Positions 37,794-46,927 of a stretch of 64,000 nt of DNA are shown piece by piece. The DNA is from Corynebacterium macginleyi (lineage in GTDB: Bacteria; Actinomycetota; Actinomycetes; Mycobacteriales; Mycobacteriaceae), in NCBI RefSeq assembly GCF_003688935.1, contig NZ_REGE01000005.1, positions 1 through 64,000 of the forward strand. Direction: 5' to 3'. Made by a program: the position numbers and the translations under genes. The notes under the pieces were generated by a model that ran no database searches, was not told the DNA's origin, and saw nothing but the letters and a program-made list of their open reading frames with translations. Numbering within the stretch: position 1 is the stretch's first letter; every line of letters starts with the position of its first letter.

Positions 37794-38837
37794 TTAGAAC
37801 CGTGCAGTCCCCGAAATAGGCATCGAATTAAGTGGAACGACCTGAACCGGCACGCCGTAAGTCGAAGCGTGCACTACCTGACCGTTACCAATGTACATTC
37901 CGACGTGAGTAACTCCTGGGTAATAGCCCACAATATCACCAGGCTGCAACTGATCTACTGGCACAGGGGTACCACCTGCGATTTGTGCTTGCGAGGTACG
38001 CGGAATAGTTTTTCCGATCTGCTGATAAGCCCAGTACATCAGCCCAGAGCAATCGAACTGGTCCGGGCCGGCAGAACCCCATCCATAGGGCGAACCCAGC
38101 TTAGATAAGGCCGCAGCGCTAGCACCGTCGGCAATCTGACCCAAGTTGATGTCTGGCTTAACCGTGCCCCCGAATTGTCCCTCCCAGGCTTCGCGCTGCT
38201 CATCGCTCAACGCATCCACCTGGGCTTCGATGCCAGCCTGCTGTTCCTCCAAGGCCTGCTTTTGCTTTACCAGCTCATCGCGCTGCTTTTCGAGCTTCTT
38301 CTTTTCTTCCCTCACCTTTTTCGCGGCATCGGCAGCTTCTTGCTGGATTATTTCAGCCGTGGAGGCGGCGTCAGCCTTGGCATCGAGGGTGCGCTGTGCC
38401 TTGCGCGAGAGCGCACCCAAGTATCCCATGCGCTCAACGGCGTCTTCAGCGTCTTCTGCCGCCAGTGCGCCCGACAGAGCAGAACGGGAGTCACCCCGGT
38501 AACGAGACTGCGCCAAGTCGTCCACGCGGCCTTGCTGCGTGGTGACATCGACCTGCGCATCATGAACACGCTCTAGGGCCCGAGCGGCATCCTCCTCCGC
38601 CTGGGCGACTTCTTCTTCCTTGGCTACGAGCTTATCTTCCAGCTCTTTGACTGCTTCATTCTTAGCCGACACCTCGCGCGCGACTTCACCGACGCGATCC
38701 ACCAGCTCATGAATATTTTCGGAGACAGATTCTTGGTTCGGTTCCGCTTCTTGCGCGATAACCTGCGGGAGACCAGAAAGAGAAGTAACAGCGAGGACTG
38801 CAGTTAGTGCAGCGGCTGGAAGCACACGTTTAGACAC
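37794..38837 (-). CDS. NlpC/P60 peptidoglycan hydrolase with coiled coil
   Basis: A 347-residue secreted D,L-endopeptidase of RipC/Rv2190c type. A signal peptide (about 1-28, ending VIAQAEA) is followed by a long helical coiled-coil domain (about 35-215). The C-terminal NlpC/P60 domain has catalytic Cys in PDQFDCSGLMYWAYQQIG and His in YPGVTHVGMYIGNGQVVHAS. The coiled coil probably acts as a lid or as an FtsX contact, as in related hydrolases (inference). It lies directly upstream of pimB'. Confidence 0.93.
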   Translation of the reverse strand: MSKRVLPAAALTAVLAVTSLSGLPQVIAQEAEPNQESVSENIHELVDRVGEVAREVSAKNEAVKELEDKLVAKEEEVAQAEEDAARALERVHDAQVDVTTQQGRVDDLAQSRYRGDSRSALSGALAAEDAEDAVERMGYLGALSRKAQRTLDAKADAASTAEIIQQEAADAAKKVREEKKKLEKQRDELVKQKQALEEQQAGIEAQVDALSDEQREAWEGQFGGTVKPDINLGQIADGASAAALSKLGSPYGWGSAGPDQFDCSGLMYWAYQQIGKTIPRTSQAQIAGGTPVPVDQLQPGDIVGYYPGVTHVGMYIGNGQVVHASTYGVPVQVVPLNSMPISGTARF

Positions 38838-38912
38838 GAGAAGACCTTCAACTCAAATTTTTCAAAAATCGAAATCATTATAGCGGGTTTTAGCCACCGT
38901 TGCACAACAAAA

Positions 38913-38938
38913 CCCTCTCCTTTTCTGTAAGGAAAGGG
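38913..38938 (-). terminator. Terminator after the second NlpC/P60 gene
   Basis: On the minus strand CCCTTTCCTT and AAAAGGAGAGGG form an imperfect stem around a short loop, followed by TTTTGTTGT. It lies 20 bases past the stop of the gene ending at 38958. Confidence 0.65.
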
Positions 38939-38957
38939 CGTGTCATTTCACTGCCTA

Positions 38958-39587
38958 TTAGAAACGGACAGCGTTGTAAATCGGCATGTAGTTCAGGTCG
39001 CGCTCTTGCACAGGGATGCCGGAGTTGAGCGCGTCGATGATTGTTCCATTGCCAGTATAGATGCCGACGTGGGAAGCGCCACTGTAGTAGGAAATGATGT
39101 CACCAGGCTGGAGCTGATCTAGGGGAACCGGGGTGCCACCAGCAGCCTGAGCCTGAGAGGTACGCGGAATCTGAACGCCAGCCTGGGCGTATGCCCAGCT
39201 GGTCAGGCCAGAGCAGTCAAATGCGCTTGGTCCAGCCGCGCCATAAACATATGGCGAGCCAATGACGGAACGTGCAGCTTCCAGAGCTCTTTGACCAACG
39301 GTAGATGGCGCCGGAGGAGCCAGCTGCTCTACAGCTGGCACGAAGTTGCCCCCACCCTGGTTGGCAACCTGCCGCAAGGACGGAACGTACTTGTCAATAT
39401 TGGGGACCAGGTCAATGTTCGGGATATTTTCAAGGCCGACGACCTCGAAACGGTAGTCAGTATTGGGAACAACGACCTCAGCAGCCTGAGCGACACCTGA
39501 GGCGGCTACAGTTGCGGTTGCAGCGATGGCTGCAGTAGATGCGATACGACGGGTATTTACGGTGCCCAGACGACGGTGCTTTGCCAC
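38958..39587 (-). CDS. Secreted NlpC/P60 peptidoglycan hydrolase
   Basis: A 209-residue C40-type endopeptidase. The N terminus MAKHRRLGTVNTRRIASTAA and a hydrophobic stretch ending in VAQAAE form a signal peptide. A short linker precedes the catalytic domain, with Cys in SAFDCSGLTSWAYAQAG and His in SGASHVGIYTGNGTIIDA. There is no coiled-coil domain, unlike its neighbour. Its C terminus resembles that paralogue, suggesting local duplication. The GTG start has GGAG 8 bases upstream. A long structured leader precedes it. Confidence 0.93.
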   Translation of the reverse strand: MAKHRRLGTVNTRRIASTAAIAATATVAASGVAQAAEVVVPNTDYRFEVVGLENIPNIDLVPNIDKYVPSLRQVANQGGGNFVPAVEQLAPPAPSTVGQRALEAARSVIGSPYVYGAAGPSAFDCSGLTSWAYAQAGVQIPRTSQAQAAGGTPVPLDQLQPGDIISYYSGASHVGIYTGNGTIIDALNSGIPVQERDLNYMPIYNAVRF

Positions 39588-39635
39588 GAGAAAAACTCCA
39601 AATCTTCCTACGCGTCTACCCCCCCCTTACAGAAA

Positions 39636-39717
39636 GGCTCTGACCCTGGGGCCTAGTGTTCATTGGAGAGCCATTCCTTTAGGCCTTCCTCCACTCGGCC
39701 CCCCACTAGGAGGAGCC
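39636..39717 (-). promoter_or_regulatory. Structured 5' leader of the NlpC/P60 gene, candidate RNA element
   Basis: Three nested helices can be drawn: GGCTC/GAGCC (39636-39640 with 39713-39717), CCTAGTG/CACTAGG (39652-39658 with 39704-39710) and TGGAG/CTCCA (39664-39668 with 39689-39693). The element ends about 50 bases upstream of the hydrolase start. An AT-rich TTTATAG at about 39732 could be its -10. It does not match what I know of the c-di-AMP (ydaO) riboswitch often found before such genes. Confidence 0.4.
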
Positions 39718-39739
39718 AGATGCGACGCTATAAATTTTC

Positions 39740-40486
39740 ATTTCGTATTGAGCACCTTTCGGGCGGTAACTCAATGTCTCAATTAGGTTACGAAATCATC
39801 ACAATCGATGTCCATTCCTCAACTCAAATCCGGCTTCGTTACACGTTCGTTATCTTGCCTTGACCAAGCCGAAACAATCTCGCCATGACTGACATTCAAT
39901 AGAGCCGTTCCCGGCAGATAAGGCTCATACACTGCAGGAATGGCCGAAAGTTACTCAATCCAAAACTGGCGATCCGACGTTTAAATACTTAAAGAAAAAA
40001 CCCAGAATTTCAGTATGTGAGCTTAATCACATCCGGGCTTGTGTAATCACTTCTATGCCATCAGGCTACTTCTTTAACAGGGTCTAGCCAATCGAAAACT
40101 ACTTAACCTCGCCCATCAACTAACCCTCTTCGCCTAAAAAAATGAGGCACACAAGTAAGCTCCAGCGCCGACCTGACACCCTGTGAGAGAGATGAAAACA
40201 CGTACCCGTCCATAATCATTGGCCCCATTCACGCGCACGCCATGAACTCGCCGGCCACATGCGTGCCTAATTGGCCATCGATACCTTAACCCCCACGCTG
40301 AGGCGTCCCAGATCCCCCCCCCCCCCTTTTTTTTCCTTCCCGGCCGGGCCGGATGCCAGTTTTTTATCATACAGGGGTCGGATCCAATTTCGTGTTCGTC
40401 CTAAAAATGCTTATCGGCACTCGCCCCCATTAAGGGTTAAACCTCGAACCAAAATTAGAAAAACTTCATAGACTGAAGTATAAGAT
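39740..40486. other. Long intergenic region with homopolymer tract
   Basis: About 750 bases without a supportable gene separate the NlpC/P60 leader from the ECF transporter operon. It is AT-richer than the core. It contains a run of 13 C followed by 8 T at 40314-40334. Six-frame reading gives only short frames without family signatures. Confidence 0.6.
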
Positions 40487-40505
40487 TTAGGTAAGCCTTA
40501 CTTCT
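40487..40505 (+). promoter_or_regulatory. DtxR-type iron box
   Basis: TTAGGTAAGCCTTACTTCT matches the DtxR 19-base palindrome (TWAGGTWAGSCTWACCTWA) at about 16 positions and is symmetric around its centre. It overlaps a TATAAG -10-like sequence at 40480 and lies 28 bases before the ATG of the first ECF gene. Iron-dependent repression by DtxR is the expected regulation. Confidence 0.65.
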
Positions 40506-40532
40506 TGCCAGTTTCCTGAATCGAGGTTGACT

Positions 40533-41174
40533 ATGCCCCAAAAGTCCTCTACGCCGCAGCCGACACAGAATGGAAGCTCACCCCATGGCCCGACGGCACG
40601 GTTAAACACAAGGGATCTCATCAACGCCGGTATATTTGCTGCACTCTACTTTGTGATCACATTTGTGACCGGGATGATTGGATTCGCAGGGCCACAATTC
40701 ATGTTTATTGGATGGTTCATCGCAGTAATCGCAAACGCTATCGTGCTAGCGCTTTATGCCGCCCGCACGCCCAAAATGGGCGCTTTCACTATTGTCGGCG
40801 GCATCAACGGGCTCGTATTTATGCTCACCGGTCACTACTACTGGACCTTTCTAGGAGGCATAATTCTTGGGTTTATTGCGGATTTGATTATTACAAAAAG
40901 CCGTCTCGGGATAACCAAGTCCTTCCCTATTGCCTACGGCGTCTTCTGCACATGGGTCGCTTTGCCTTTTGTCCCGCTAATCCTCGACACGGAATCGTAT
41001 TACGCCGATATCGCGAACCAGATGGGCAAAGAATATGCCGATGCTATGTCGAATATCTTCCAGCCATGGACCGTCGGCGTACTCGCCATTGGTGCGCTTA
41101 TCGTCGGCTTTATTGGAGGAAAGGTCGGAATTCGGGTCAGCCGCAGGCACTTTGAAGGTGCTGGTCTTCTGTGA
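40533..41174 (+). CDS. ECF transporter S component, MptD/Trep_Strep family
   Basis: About 213 residues with six hydrophobic segments. After a polar N terminus, RLNTRDLINAGIFAALYFVI opens the first helix. It fits the MptD (Trep_Strep) family of putative substrate-binding S components of energy-coupling factor importers. The ATG at 40533 has GAGG 7 bases upstream; a TTG at 40527 is also open. It is the first gene of a five-gene operon under a DtxR-like box. The family's substrate is not established; the context suggests an iron chelate. Confidence 0.85.
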   Translation: MPQKSSTPQPTQNGSSPHGPTARLNTRDLINAGIFAALYFVITFVTGMIGFAGPQFMFIGWFIAVIANAIVLALYAARTPKMGAFTIVGGINGLVFMLTGHYYWTFLGGIILGFIADLIITKSRLGITKSFPIAYGVFCTWVALPFVPLILDTESYYADIANQMGKEYADAMSNIFQPWTVGVLAIGALIVGFIGGKVGIRVSRRHFEGAGLL

Positions 41175-41896
41175 CCTTACAACAACAGGTTGGGCTCCGT
41201 CGATCCGCTATCGATCCGCGGACCATACTGCTTTCTGTTCTGGTAATCAATGCGGTAGTGCTCAGCCACGGCCACCTACCGACACTGCTGATTTCTATCG
41301 TCTTCAGCGCCATAGCACTAGCTACTGTAAAGCCACACTATGGTCTTATTTCTCTGTCCGCTTTCACATTATCCTACCTAGGATATTGGGGCCTTTTACA
41401 GCTTCCTGGTTCCACATTTTTCGCATTTACTGCGGCTACTTTTTCTTGGCTTAGCCGTTTTGTTATCAGCATGTCCATCGGTGCATTCGGCTTACTCACT
41501 CTCACACCATCTACCTTAGCCTCAGCGATGCGGAACCTCTGCTTACCAGGTTGGGCCACCATTCCACCGGCGGTATTCCTGCGGGTTTTGCCGATCATTA
41601 TGGCAGAAGCCAAGGCCATCCGTGATGCCATGGTCCTTCGGGGTCTCCAGCCTGGAGTGAAAAGTTGGCTCACGAAGCCCACGCAGTCGTCTGCGATGCT
41701 GATCATCCCCTTGTTAGGTGCCGTCGTCCGCGCCGGAGATGAGCTCGCTGCCTCGGCTCTTATCCGCGGGTTGGGAGGTCCCATACGTCCGACTACCACC
41801 GCAAATCTTTCGTTCAGGTATGTTGACGCAATTGCGATAGTCGGCTTGGGCCTCGTTGCTGTATCTGTCTGGCTGCCCCCGGAGGTCCCCGCATGA
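41171..41896 (+). CDS. ECF transporter T component (EcfT/CbiQ family)
   Basis: A 241-residue integral membrane coupling protein with several hydrophobic segments. The coupling-helix motifs are seen as PIIMAEAKAIRDAMVLRGLQ and ELAASALIRGLGGP, where the Ala-Arg-Gly (xRG) signatures dock to the ATPases. The GTG start overlaps the S-component stop (GTGA), giving translational coupling. Together with its neighbours it forms a dedicated (group I-like) ECF importer. Confidence 0.88.
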   Translation: MTLQQQVGLRRSAIDPRTILLSVLVINAVVLSHGHLPTLLISIVFSAIALATVKPHYGLISLSAFTLSYLGYWGLLQLPGSTFFAFTAATFSWLSRFVISMSIGAFGLLTLTPSTLASAMRNLCLPGWATIPPAVFLRVLPIIMAEAKAIRDAMVLRGLQPGVKSWLTKPTQSSAMLIIPLLGAVVRAGDELAASALIRGLGGPIRPTTTANLSFRYVDAIAIVGLGLVAVSVWLPPEVPA

Positions 41897-43362
41897 ACGA
41901 GCATAGAGTCGCAACCAGTGTAAACGCCCACGAAGTTTCTTTTACATATCCACTGGGCGCTCGGCCAGGCATTCCAGGCGTATCTAATGTGTCCTTTTGT
42001 GTCTCTCCAGGGCAGTGTCTGCTGATTACCGGTGATTCCGGGTCAGGAAAGTCCACGATACTCAAGCTGATCAATGGACTCATTCCCCATTTCAATCCGG
42101 GAGAGTTACTAGGCACCATCACTATTAGGAAAAATGACCAGACTTTCACCCCTGCACAAGAACCACTGTCACGCGCCATCGAGTTCAGCGCCTCAGTATT
42201 CCAGAATCCACGGACGCAATTTTTCACTGAAAGCGTCAATGCAGAATTGGCCTTCGGGCTAGAAAACCTTGGTATCGATCCCGCAGAAATTGAATCTAGG
42301 ATTCAATCAGCAGTCGATCTACTAGGCATCAGGGATCTTCGGGGTCGGCGATTAAAAGAATTATCCGGTGGACAATTACAAACGGTGGCATGCGCATGTG
42401 CGCTTGTGTTCCCGGGCAGTCTCGTGCTTCTTGATGAACCGACTTCCAACCTCTCAATGGATAGCATCGAGATGCTTGCATGCATGCTTCGTCGCCTAAA
42501 GGAATTGGGAACGACTATCATCATCGCTGATCACCGTCTCTTTTTCCTAAAAGGTATCGCTGACCAAGTTATCTACCTGAATCAGGGAAAAATATCACGC
42601 AGTTTCCACGCTCATGAGTTTTATGCCTTAGACGAAACCGCACGCAAGCAATTAGGGCTGCGTAGCCTGCACCACGTTCCCCTACCTGCGAGTGTGCCGA
42701 CATCACCTACGCAAGAAAACACCGATCCCCAGCAGAGCGGGCTTGAGCTAAGCCGCGTCCGTTTCTCTTACGGCACGCATGAAGTGATCAACATTGACCA
42801 CGCATATTTCCCAAAGGGAGAAGTCACCGCCCTAATCGGGCCCAACGGCGTTGGCAAAACAACCCTCGCCAGGATCATTTGCGGTCTTGCCTCTCCTAAA
42901 CGCGGTGGTATTCTCCGCTTGAACGGCAAACGCATTAGAGCAGCAACGCGCAGGCGCAGCGCGTACATGGTGATGCAGGATGTTGGCCGCCAGTTGTTCG
43001 CCGCCACCACCGAAGAAGAGGTCACGCTCGGCCTAGCAAAGAGTGAGCGGGAGCACTGCAATGTCAACGAGATTCTCCATCGCCTTGATCTGGAGGATGT
43101 GGCCCTGCGGCATCCGCAGTCGCTATCCGGCGGGCAACGGCAACGCTTAGCCATTGCTTCCGCCCAAGCCGAGCAAGCAGAGGTCTACATCTTCGATGAA
43201 CCTACCTCTGGGGTGGGTTGGCACCAGCTGCAATCCATCTCTACGCTGCTTCAATCTCTGGCAGCAAGCGGCGCGGTGGTCATCGTTATCACCCATGACC
43301 ACGAATTCATTCAAGAATCTGTTACCAGAATCATCGATATGACGGAAATCAATAAGAATTGA
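41893..43362 (+). CDS. ECF transporter double ATPase (two fused ABC domains)
   Basis: A 489-residue protein with two ATP-binding cassettes fused in one chain. Domain 1 has Walker A ITGDSGSGKST, Q-loop VFQNPRTQFF, signature LSGGQLQ and LLDEPTSNLS. Domain 2 starts near 285, with IGPNGVGKTT, VMQDVGRQLFAATTEEEV, LSGGQRQRLAIA and FDEPTSG. The first signature lacks the usual R after Q. Its ATG overlaps the T-component stop (ATGA). It energises the S/T module from the cytoplasmic side. Confidence 0.92.
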   Translation: MNEHRVATSVNAHEVSFTYPLGARPGIPGVSNVSFCVSPGQCLLITGDSGSGKSTILKLINGLIPHFNPGELLGTITIRKNDQTFTPAQEPLSRAIEFSASVFQNPRTQFFTESVNAELAFGLENLGIDPAEIESRIQSAVDLLGIRDLRGRRLKELSGGQLQTVACACALVFPGSLVLLDEPTSNLSMDSIEMLACMLRRLKELGTTIIIADHRLFFLKGIADQVIYLNQGKISRSFHAHEFYALDETARKQLGLRSLHHVPLPASVPTSPTQENTDPQQSGLELSRVRFSYGTHEVINIDHAYFPKGEVTALIGPNGVGKTTLARIICGLASPKRGGILRLNGKRIRAATRRRSAYMVMQDVGRQLFAATTEEEVTLGLAKSEREHCNVNEILHRLDLEDVALRHPQSLSGGQRQRLAIASAQAEQAEVYIFDEPTSGVGWHQLQSISTLLQSLAASGAVVIVITHDHEFIQESVTRIIDMTEINKN

Positions 43363-43369
43363 GAAATAA

Positions 43370-45118
43370 ATGTCTGAGATAAAACGAAGTTCCACAGAAT
43401 CAAGCGGAATACACACACCAAAATCACACGGTGGGTCACCGGAAGAAGAGGCTCGTAGCAAACGAAAAGCCGGTCAGGTCGCTCTAAAAAAGCTACTGGC
43501 CCCGGTGCAACCAACTATCTACTTCGCGCAATTTCTCACGCTTATATCCTCAGTACTCGCCGTAGCACCCTACGTTGCGTTAGTGGCGCTGGGGAATGCT
43601 CTAATCGATAGCAAAACCGATGCTGTTGCCTCCATCGTGAAATGGCTCCTTGCGGCATTTTTGGGGCAGCTATTCTTTTACTCCTTGGCTCTTACTATCA
43701 CCCACTTCGCAGATGCAAAACTAGTGGGGATTAACCGACGGCAAATTATTTCCGCTATCGCGAAAGCACCGCTGTCGTGGTTTAGCCAAACTAATTCCGG
43801 CAAAGTCCGCAAAGCCGTCGAGGACGATACGTTGACTCTGCACACCCTGACAGCCCATGCTCCTGTAGATCAAGTTGCCGCAATCTTTACCCCTCTTGCA
43901 CTTCTGGTGTATGCCTTCATTTTGGATTGGCGGCTTGGCCTACTTTCTATTGCGACGGTGCCCATTTTCTTAGCAATCCAGGCGTATTCCATGAAAGATA
44001 TGGGTACAAAAACTGCGGAAATGGACAATTATCTAGGCGAGGTATCCGCCACTGCAGTAGAGTTCTCGGAGGGCATTACCGTCGTCAAGGCTTTTGGCAC
44101 GGTTGGCAAAGCCCACGCTCGGTACCGCAAAGCTGCTAAACAATTCGCTGACTTCTACTATGAGTGGGTCCGTCCGCTTCTACGCGTTAGCGCAATTTCG
44201 GAGTCCGTCGTGGCGGTTCCCGTACTTATCCTTATCAATGTAGGAGTCGGTTCTCTGTTGATAGCTGGTGACTATGTCACGGTTGCGGAGGTCATTGCCA
44301 CAACGTTGATTGCCTTGGTGATTCCGGGCACGATTCAGACCGTCGGCCAAATGATGTGGTCTTACCAGCTCGCTGGCAATGCCGCGTTACGCCTCGATGA
44401 GGTTATGACTATCTCCCATGTGCAAGAAGGCTCAATGAGTCTCGATACCAGTGGTAAGGACATGGAAGTGGAGTTTCACAATGTTAGCTTTAGCTACGCC
44501 CCAGGCACACCGGTCCTCCGAAACTTCTCTGCTCAGCTAAGCGCAGGCACGGTCACAGCATTAATTGGTCCCTCCGGTTCTGGCAAATCCACAGCAGCGA
44601 CGATGCTGGCGCGTTTTCAGGATCCAGATTCGGGCACAATCACTATTAACAACGTAGATATCCGCGATCTCACCTTCGACAGTTTGTACCGCAGTGTGGC
44701 TTTCGTCTTACAGGATCCCCACTTACTCCGCATGAGTATTCGGGATAATATTCGCCTTGCACGCTCGGAAGCTAGCGATGAAGAAATCTGGCAAGCAGCA
44801 GAAGCTGCGCACATAGCTGCTGATATTCGCGCTTTACCGGCTGGACTCGACGCCGTCGTTGGTGAGGACACCGCGTTATCCGGTGGGCAACAGCAACGCA
44901 TTTCTATTGCTCGGGCCATTATTACCGATGCCCCGATCTTGATCCTAGATGAGGCTACAGCGGCAACTGACCCTGACTGCGAAGCAGAGATTCAAGCGGC
45001 TTTGGCCACACTCGTTAAAGGCAAAACCGTCTTGGTTATAGCCCACAAGCCGGAGTCAATCCAAGGCGCAGACCAAATAATCCGCCTCGAGCCTATGAAG
45101 GATAATTCTCATGTCTAA
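43370..45118 (+). CDS. ABC half-transporter of YbtP/IrtA-B type (first)
   Basis: A 582-residue exporter-fold half-transporter: six membrane helices (about 45-325) then an ATPase domain. Motifs are IGPSGSGKST, Q-loop VLQDPHLLRMSIRDNI, signature LSGGQQQRISIARA and LDEATAATDPDCEAEI. The TDPD after the Walker B Glu is unlike the SALD of ordinary exporters and resembles siderophore importers YbtPQ and IrtAB. It begins 7 bases after the ECF ATPase and overlaps the next gene by 8 bases, so both probably form a heterodimer. Confidence 0.87.
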   Translation: MSEIKRSSTESSGIHTPKSHGGSPEEEARSKRKAGQVALKKLLAPVQPTIYFAQFLTLISSVLAVAPYVALVALGNALIDSKTDAVASIVKWLLAAFLGQLFFYSLALTITHFADAKLVGINRRQIISAIAKAPLSWFSQTNSGKVRKAVEDDTLTLHTLTAHAPVDQVAAIFTPLALLVYAFILDWRLGLLSIATVPIFLAIQAYSMKDMGTKTAEMDNYLGEVSATAVEFSEGITVVKAFGTVGKAHARYRKAAKQFADFYYEWVRPLLRVSAISESVVAVPVLILINVGVGSLLIAGDYVTVAEVIATTLIALVIPGTIQTVGQMMWSYQLAGNAALRLDEVMTISHVQEGSMSLDTSGKDMEVEFHNVSFSYAPGTPVLRNFSAQLSAGTVTALIGPSGSGKSTAATMLARFQDPDSGTITINNVDIRDLTFDSLYRSVAFVLQDPHLLRMSIRDNIRLARSEASDEEIWQAAEAAHIAADIRALPAGLDAVVGEDTALSGGQQQRISIARAIITDAPILILDEATAATDPDCEAEIQAALATLVKGKTVLVIAHKPESIQGADQIIRLEPMKDNSHV

Positions 45119-46883
45119 TGCCTCTATGCCTGCCAGTTCGCGGCTGCGCGATCCGCTACTTACTCGCAGTGTAAAAAAGCTGCTGAGTCCGGCCGGCCAT
45201 AAGCTCTATAAACGGTATACCTTTCTATCTCTTTTCGTCGGCGTGCTTGACGGCCTCGCCGTTCTCACACTTGTGCCGCTTACACAAGCGCTCGTTGGTG
45301 ATACAACGATCGCGCCATGGATGTGGTTGCTCGTAGCAATTGCGCTCGGAGCTTTTATACTCCGCTTTTTCGCCACCATGGCCTCGTACCACACGTCTTT
45401 GGATTTTGCGCGATCCGCGCACACGACCGTGGGCGATAAATTAGCGACGCTTCCCCTCGGATGGTTCGTACCGTCTAATACCGGCGGTTTATCTCGCCTC
45501 GTCTCAGATCGCTTCATGGTAGCGGCCGAGACTATTGCGAATGTTCTAGGTATTGTATATCGCGATAGCGCCGCACTTGTCACTCTGTTAGTAGGAGCAT
45601 GTTTCTGGAATCTGCAGCTAGGCCTAGTCTTTCTTATCATCGCACCGGTGGCGCTCGCGGTGATGCAGTTGGCTGCATGGATCCGAGAGAAGGCATCGAA
45701 CCGCGCACTCGAGCCGAGTAAAGAGCTCTCCCAGCGCATCGTGGAATTTGCTAACCACCAACCGGCGCTGCGCGCGGCAGGAAAGTCACAAGGTTTTGCA
45801 CCTCTAGAGCAAGCACTGGAAATCGACCATAAAGCACGATTACGGGAGCTATGGGTATCAACATTAGCTTTGCTGTTCAACGGCATAGTGGTGCAGATCT
45901 TCATCGTGACCCTCATTACGGTCACCGCAGATCTTGCCATTGAAGGCACACTCTCGCCGCTAGAAACAATTGCGATCATCGGAATCAGCTTGAGGTTTAC
46001 CCGCACCCTAGAGCAACTGGGGAATTCTTTCGTCGGTTTAGACGCCGGCCGTATCGCACTTGCCGAAACCGAGCTCATCACGGATACGCCTTCCCTCCCG
46101 GAACCCACCAATCCGCAGCCAGGAGATGGTTCAGGCAGTGTCGAACTGAACAATGTCACGTTTGGGTACGGCGATAAGCCGGTTTTGGTAGATGTAAATT
46201 TCCATGCTCGGCCGGGCACAGTTACCGCCATTGTCGGTCCTTCCGGCTCCGGAAAGACTACAATTGCGCGCCTTATTTCGCGATTTTGGGATGTAGATTC
46301 CGGAGCGGTGATGGTTGACGGCGTAGATATCCGCGAGCTTGGAACCGAACGGCTAATGTCCAGACTGTCCATGGTCTTTCAGGACGTCTACCTCTTTGAT
46401 GGTTCTCTGATCGCAAATATCCGCGTTGGTCGTCCCGATGCCTCCGATGAGGAAATTTTCCGCGCAGCTAATCTTTCAGGTGTGACATCTATTGCGAACC
46501 GCCTAGGGTGGCACACGCCGGTTGGTGAAGGAGGACGGCTTCTATCCGGTGGCGAACGCCAGCGCGTATCTGTAGCTCGTGCACTGCTCAAACAAGCGCC
46601 TATTGTGCTCTTTGATGAGGCTACTTCCGCACTCGATGCTGAGAATGAGGCAAATATCCTTGCCGCAATGGACGAGTTGAGGGCGCAATCAACTTTCATC
46701 GTCATCGCCCATAAGCTAGATACAATTAAATCTGCTGATCAAATCGTAGTCCTGGATAAACACGGGCGCGTCAGCCAGCTTGGCACACACGCTGAACTTT
46801 CCGTTGTTCCCGGTATCTACCGTCACTTCTGGCAACAACGCAAGGCAGCGCATGGATGGACGATCGATTCTGGGCGCGATTAA
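45111..46883 (+). CDS. ABC half-transporter of YbtQ/IrtA-B type (second)
   Basis: A 590-residue exporter-fold half-transporter, partner of the preceding gene. Six hydrophobic segments span about 38-320. The ATPase has IVGPSGSGKTTIARL, VFQDVYLFDGSLIANI, LSGGERQRVSVARALL and FDEATSALDAENEANI. There is no extracytoplasmic siderophore-interacting domain, unlike IrtA. The ATG overlaps the stop of the first half-transporter. The last gene of the island; a strong hairpin follows. Confidence 0.87.
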   Translation: MSNASMPASSRLRDPLLTRSVKKLLSPAGHKLYKRYTFLSLFVGVLDGLAVLTLVPLTQALVGDTTIAPWMWLLVAIALGAFILRFFATMASYHTSLDFARSAHTTVGDKLATLPLGWFVPSNTGGLSRLVSDRFMVAAETIANVLGIVYRDSAALVTLLVGACFWNLQLGLVFLIIAPVALAVMQLAAWIREKASNRALEPSKELSQRIVEFANHQPALRAAGKSQGFAPLEQALEIDHKARLRELWVSTLALLFNGIVVQIFIVTLITVTADLAIEGTLSPLETIAIIGISLRFTRTLEQLGNSFVGLDAGRIALAETELITDTPSLPEPTNPQPGDGSGSVELNNVTFGYGDKPVLVDVNFHARPGTVTAIVGPSGSGKTTIARLISRFWDVDSGAVMVDGVDIRELGTERLMSRLSMVFQDVYLFDGSLIANIRVGRPDASDEEIFRAANLSGVTSIANRLGWHTPVGEGGRLLSGGERQRVSVARALLKQAPIVLFDEATSALDAENEANILAAMDELRAQSTFIVIAHKLDTIKSADQIVVLDKHGRVSQLGTHAELSVVPGIYRHFWQQRKAAHGWTIDSGRD

Positions 46884-46888
46884 TGAGC

Positions 46889-46927
46889 ACCGAGGTAGGA
46901 ATGCTTTGGGCCACTTCCTACTTCGGT
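46889..46927 (+). terminator. Terminator of the ECF/ABC operon
   Basis: ACCGAGGTAGGAA pairs with TTCCTACTTCGGT (one G-U pair) around a 13-base loop, starting 6 bases after the last stop codon and followed by TAAAC. No long T run, but the stem is very stable. Confidence 0.65.

Noticed and set aside
39590-39760. A c-di-AMP (ydaO) riboswitch before the NlpC/P60 gene.
   Set aside because: The conserved GGGG...GAACCCG-type core is not visible; only a different nested hairpin is present.
45206-46372. A 388-residue minus-strand frame opposite the second half-transporter.
   Set aside because: It is an antisense shadow; the plus strand has complete ABC motifs and coupled starts.
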